Shown here piece after piece: positions 62,893 through 64,000 of a stretch of 64,000 nt of DNA. Under the pieces are notes generated by a model that had not been told where the DNA came from, made no database searches, and saw only the letters and a list, made by a program, of their open reading frames with translations. Source of the stretch: Myxococcales bacterium (GTDB lineage Bacteria > Myxococcota_A > Polyangia > Polyangiales > Polyangiaceae); the NCBI GenBank assembly GCA_016720545.1, contig JADKKK010000011.1, forward strand, positions 62,001 through 126,000, written 5' to 3'. Made by a program: the position numbers and the translations under genes. Numbering within the stretch: the stretch's first letter is position 1; every line of letters begins with the position of its first letter.

Positions 62893-64000
62893 GTGACGAC
62901 CTCGCGCGGCAAGAACCCGGCCTCGAAGGCCGCGATTGTGAAAGTCCCCCTTGCACAAGGCGCCCGCGCGGCTGCCGCCAAGAACGTCTCCACGGCGCGG
63001 AGACAATCTGGCGAGACGCACCTCGTCGAGTGGAAGGAGTCGTGGCGCGACGAGTATCTGAGGTGGCTGTGCGGCTTCGCGAACGCCGACGGCGGCACGC
63101 TCGTCATCGGCATGAGCGACAAGGGAGAGCCTGTCGGTGCAGAGGATGCGGATCGGCTGCTGGTCGATCTGCCCAACAAGATCCGCGACACACTCGGCCT
63201 CGTGGTGCCGGTGCGCGCCGTCACCAAGAAGGGCAAGGACCTCATCGAGTTGGTCGTCGAGGCCTCGCCGACGCCCATCAGCTACAGAGGCGAGTACCAC
63301 TTCCGCTCGGGCAGCACCAAGCAACAGCTCACGGGCAACGCGCTCTCGACGTTCCTCCTGCGCAAGTTCGGCCGTCACTGGGACGGCGCGCCAGTTCCCA
63401 ACATAGCGGTCCAGGACCTGAGCGCCGAGGCCTTCAACCGCTTCAAGGGCTACGCGCGCGGGAGCGCCCGGCTCCCACCCGGCGCGCTGTCGGCGTCCCG
63501 CGCGGAGCTGATCGAGAAGCTGCGGCTCACCGAGAATGGGATGCTCAAGCGGGCCGCGCTCCTGCTCTTCGACGAGGATCCCGAGCGCTGGGTGACCGGT
63601 GCGTGGGTGAAGCTCGGAATGTTCCGAGGCGGTGCCGATCTCGCCTACCACGACGAGGTGCATGGGGACCTGTTCTCGCAGATGGACAAAACCCTGGAGC
63701 TGATCTTCACGAAGTACATGGTGGCCTGGATCGGCTACCGAGGGATCGCGCGAACCGAGACGTTCCCCATCCCTCGCGAGGCGATGCGCGAAGCCTTGCT
63801 CAACGCGCTCATTCACAAGGACTACAGCTCGGGCAACCCGATCCAGATCCGCGTAGAGACCGACCGCCTATCGATCTGGAACGCCGGCCCTCTCCCGCCT
63901 TCTTGGACGGCGAAGACGCTGCTTGAGCGGCACACGTCGCAACCCCACAACCCCGACATCGCCAGTGCGTTCTTTCGAAGCGGGCTCATCGAGGCGTGGG
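62893..64000 (+). CDS. AlbA_2/Schlafen-like and RecG-type HATPase protein, 3'-truncated by the window
   Basis: A GTG at 62893 with GGAG eight bases upstream opens a frame that runs past the window end (at least 369 residues). A basic N-terminus precedes an AlbA_2 domain (about 40-150) with THLVEWKES and GFANADGGTLVIGMSDKGEPVG (shown in two pieces). A linker follows (AAL LLFDEDPERW) and then the RecG C-terminal-type ATPase fold (REALLNALIHKDYS, LSIWNAGPLPP). Members of this family are often labelled as transcriptional regulators or 'RNA-binding domain' proteins and are frequent on mobile and defence islands. Codon use is less GC-biased than its neighbours (CTA, ATA, GTA codons occur), consistent with transfer. 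The function is unknown. Confidence 0.82.
   Translation, partial: MTTSRGKNPASKAAIVKVPLAQGARAAAAKNVSTARRQSGETHLVEWKESWRDEYLRWLCGFANADGGTLVIGMSDKGEPVGAEDADRLLVDLPNKIRDTLGLVVPVRAVTKKGKDLIELVVEASPTPISYRGEYHFRSGSTKQQLTGNALSTFLLRKFGRHWDGAPVPNIAVQDLSAEAFNRFKGYARGSARLPPGALSASRAELIEKLRLTENGMLKRAALLLFDEDPERWVTGAWVKLGMFRGGADLAYHDEVHGDLFSQMDKTLELIFTKYMVAWIGYRGIARTETFPIPREAMREALLNALIHKDYSSGNPIQIRVETDRLSIWNAGPLPPSWTAKTLLERHTSQPHNPDIASAFFRSGLIEAW

Noticed and set aside
1..64000. rRNA, tRNA, CRISPR array or full insertion sequence
   Set aside because: No cloverleaf, rRNA-like block, regularly spaced repeats or transposase was seen on either strand; a dedicated covariance-model search would be needed for small RNAs.

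Overview
The window is a very GC-rich chromosomal segment with dense gene packing and long antisense shadow frames. Many lipoproteins, a Ser/Thr protein kinase, Cys-rich repeats with a DVDCGG motif, a SUMF1-type lipoprotein and an AgmX/PglI-like C-terminus all point to a myxobacterium (Myxococcota, probably Polyangia-like). That assignment is inferred from gene content and not from a marker gene. No rRNA, tRNA, CRISPR array, replication origin or complete transposase gene was seen.

Layout. Positions 2-10348 hold the end of priA, comF, a frameshift-split GYF-like/proline-rich membrane protein, a small lipoprotein, two hypothetical genes and glmU. Positions 10594-21283 hold a very large lipoprotein, a FadL-type outer-membrane protein, an LpxL-type acyltransferase, an MltD-like LysM transglycosylase and a zinc-ribbon/beta-repeat/AgmX-like membrane protein. 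Positions 21620-28924 hold a VanW-family protein, a Ser/Thr kinase translationally coupled to a DUF6986 aldolase-like enzyme, a SUMF1 lipoprotein and a polytopic membrane protein. Positions 29007-34744 are an arsenic island, arsR-arsD-arsA-acr3-arsC-arsM, followed by a decayed sigZ-like sigma factor. Positions 34890-38583 hold a copper-monooxygenase-like lipoprotein with a heme c motif and an M19-like lipoprotein.

Positions 38663-47977 contain two versions of the ATP-grasp/alpha-E/transglutaminase system facing each other. The plus strand carries separate ATP-grasp and alpha-E genes. The minus strand carries transglutaminase-DUF2126, an ATP-grasp/alpha-E fusion (split by a one-base frameshift) and a stand-alone transglutaminase. 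This family is known from comparative genomics as a probable peptide-ligase system of unknown product. Positions 48083-62418 hold a metallo-beta-lactamase-fold hydrolase and then a minus-strand envelope block: M18 aminopeptidase, Cys-repeat lipoprotein, PBP1C, thioester alpha-2-macroglobulin, helical lipoprotein and a class A beta-lactamase-like lipoprotein. The right edge cuts an AlbA_2/HATPase regulator-like gene.

The least explained structure is a 302-bp non-coding palindromic element. It is present in two nearly identical copies in opposite orientation (6191-6492 and 21322-21623), with a truncated third end at 16224. All three lie in gaps between convergent genes, and in each case a CTAG at the element end supplies the TAG stop codon of a neighbouring gene. 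It looks like a MITE that inserts at CTAG, possibly also acting as a bidirectional 3'-end hairpin.

Three genes carry frameshifts. Two are single shifts that could be sequencing errors; the sigma factor has several lesions and looks truly decayed.
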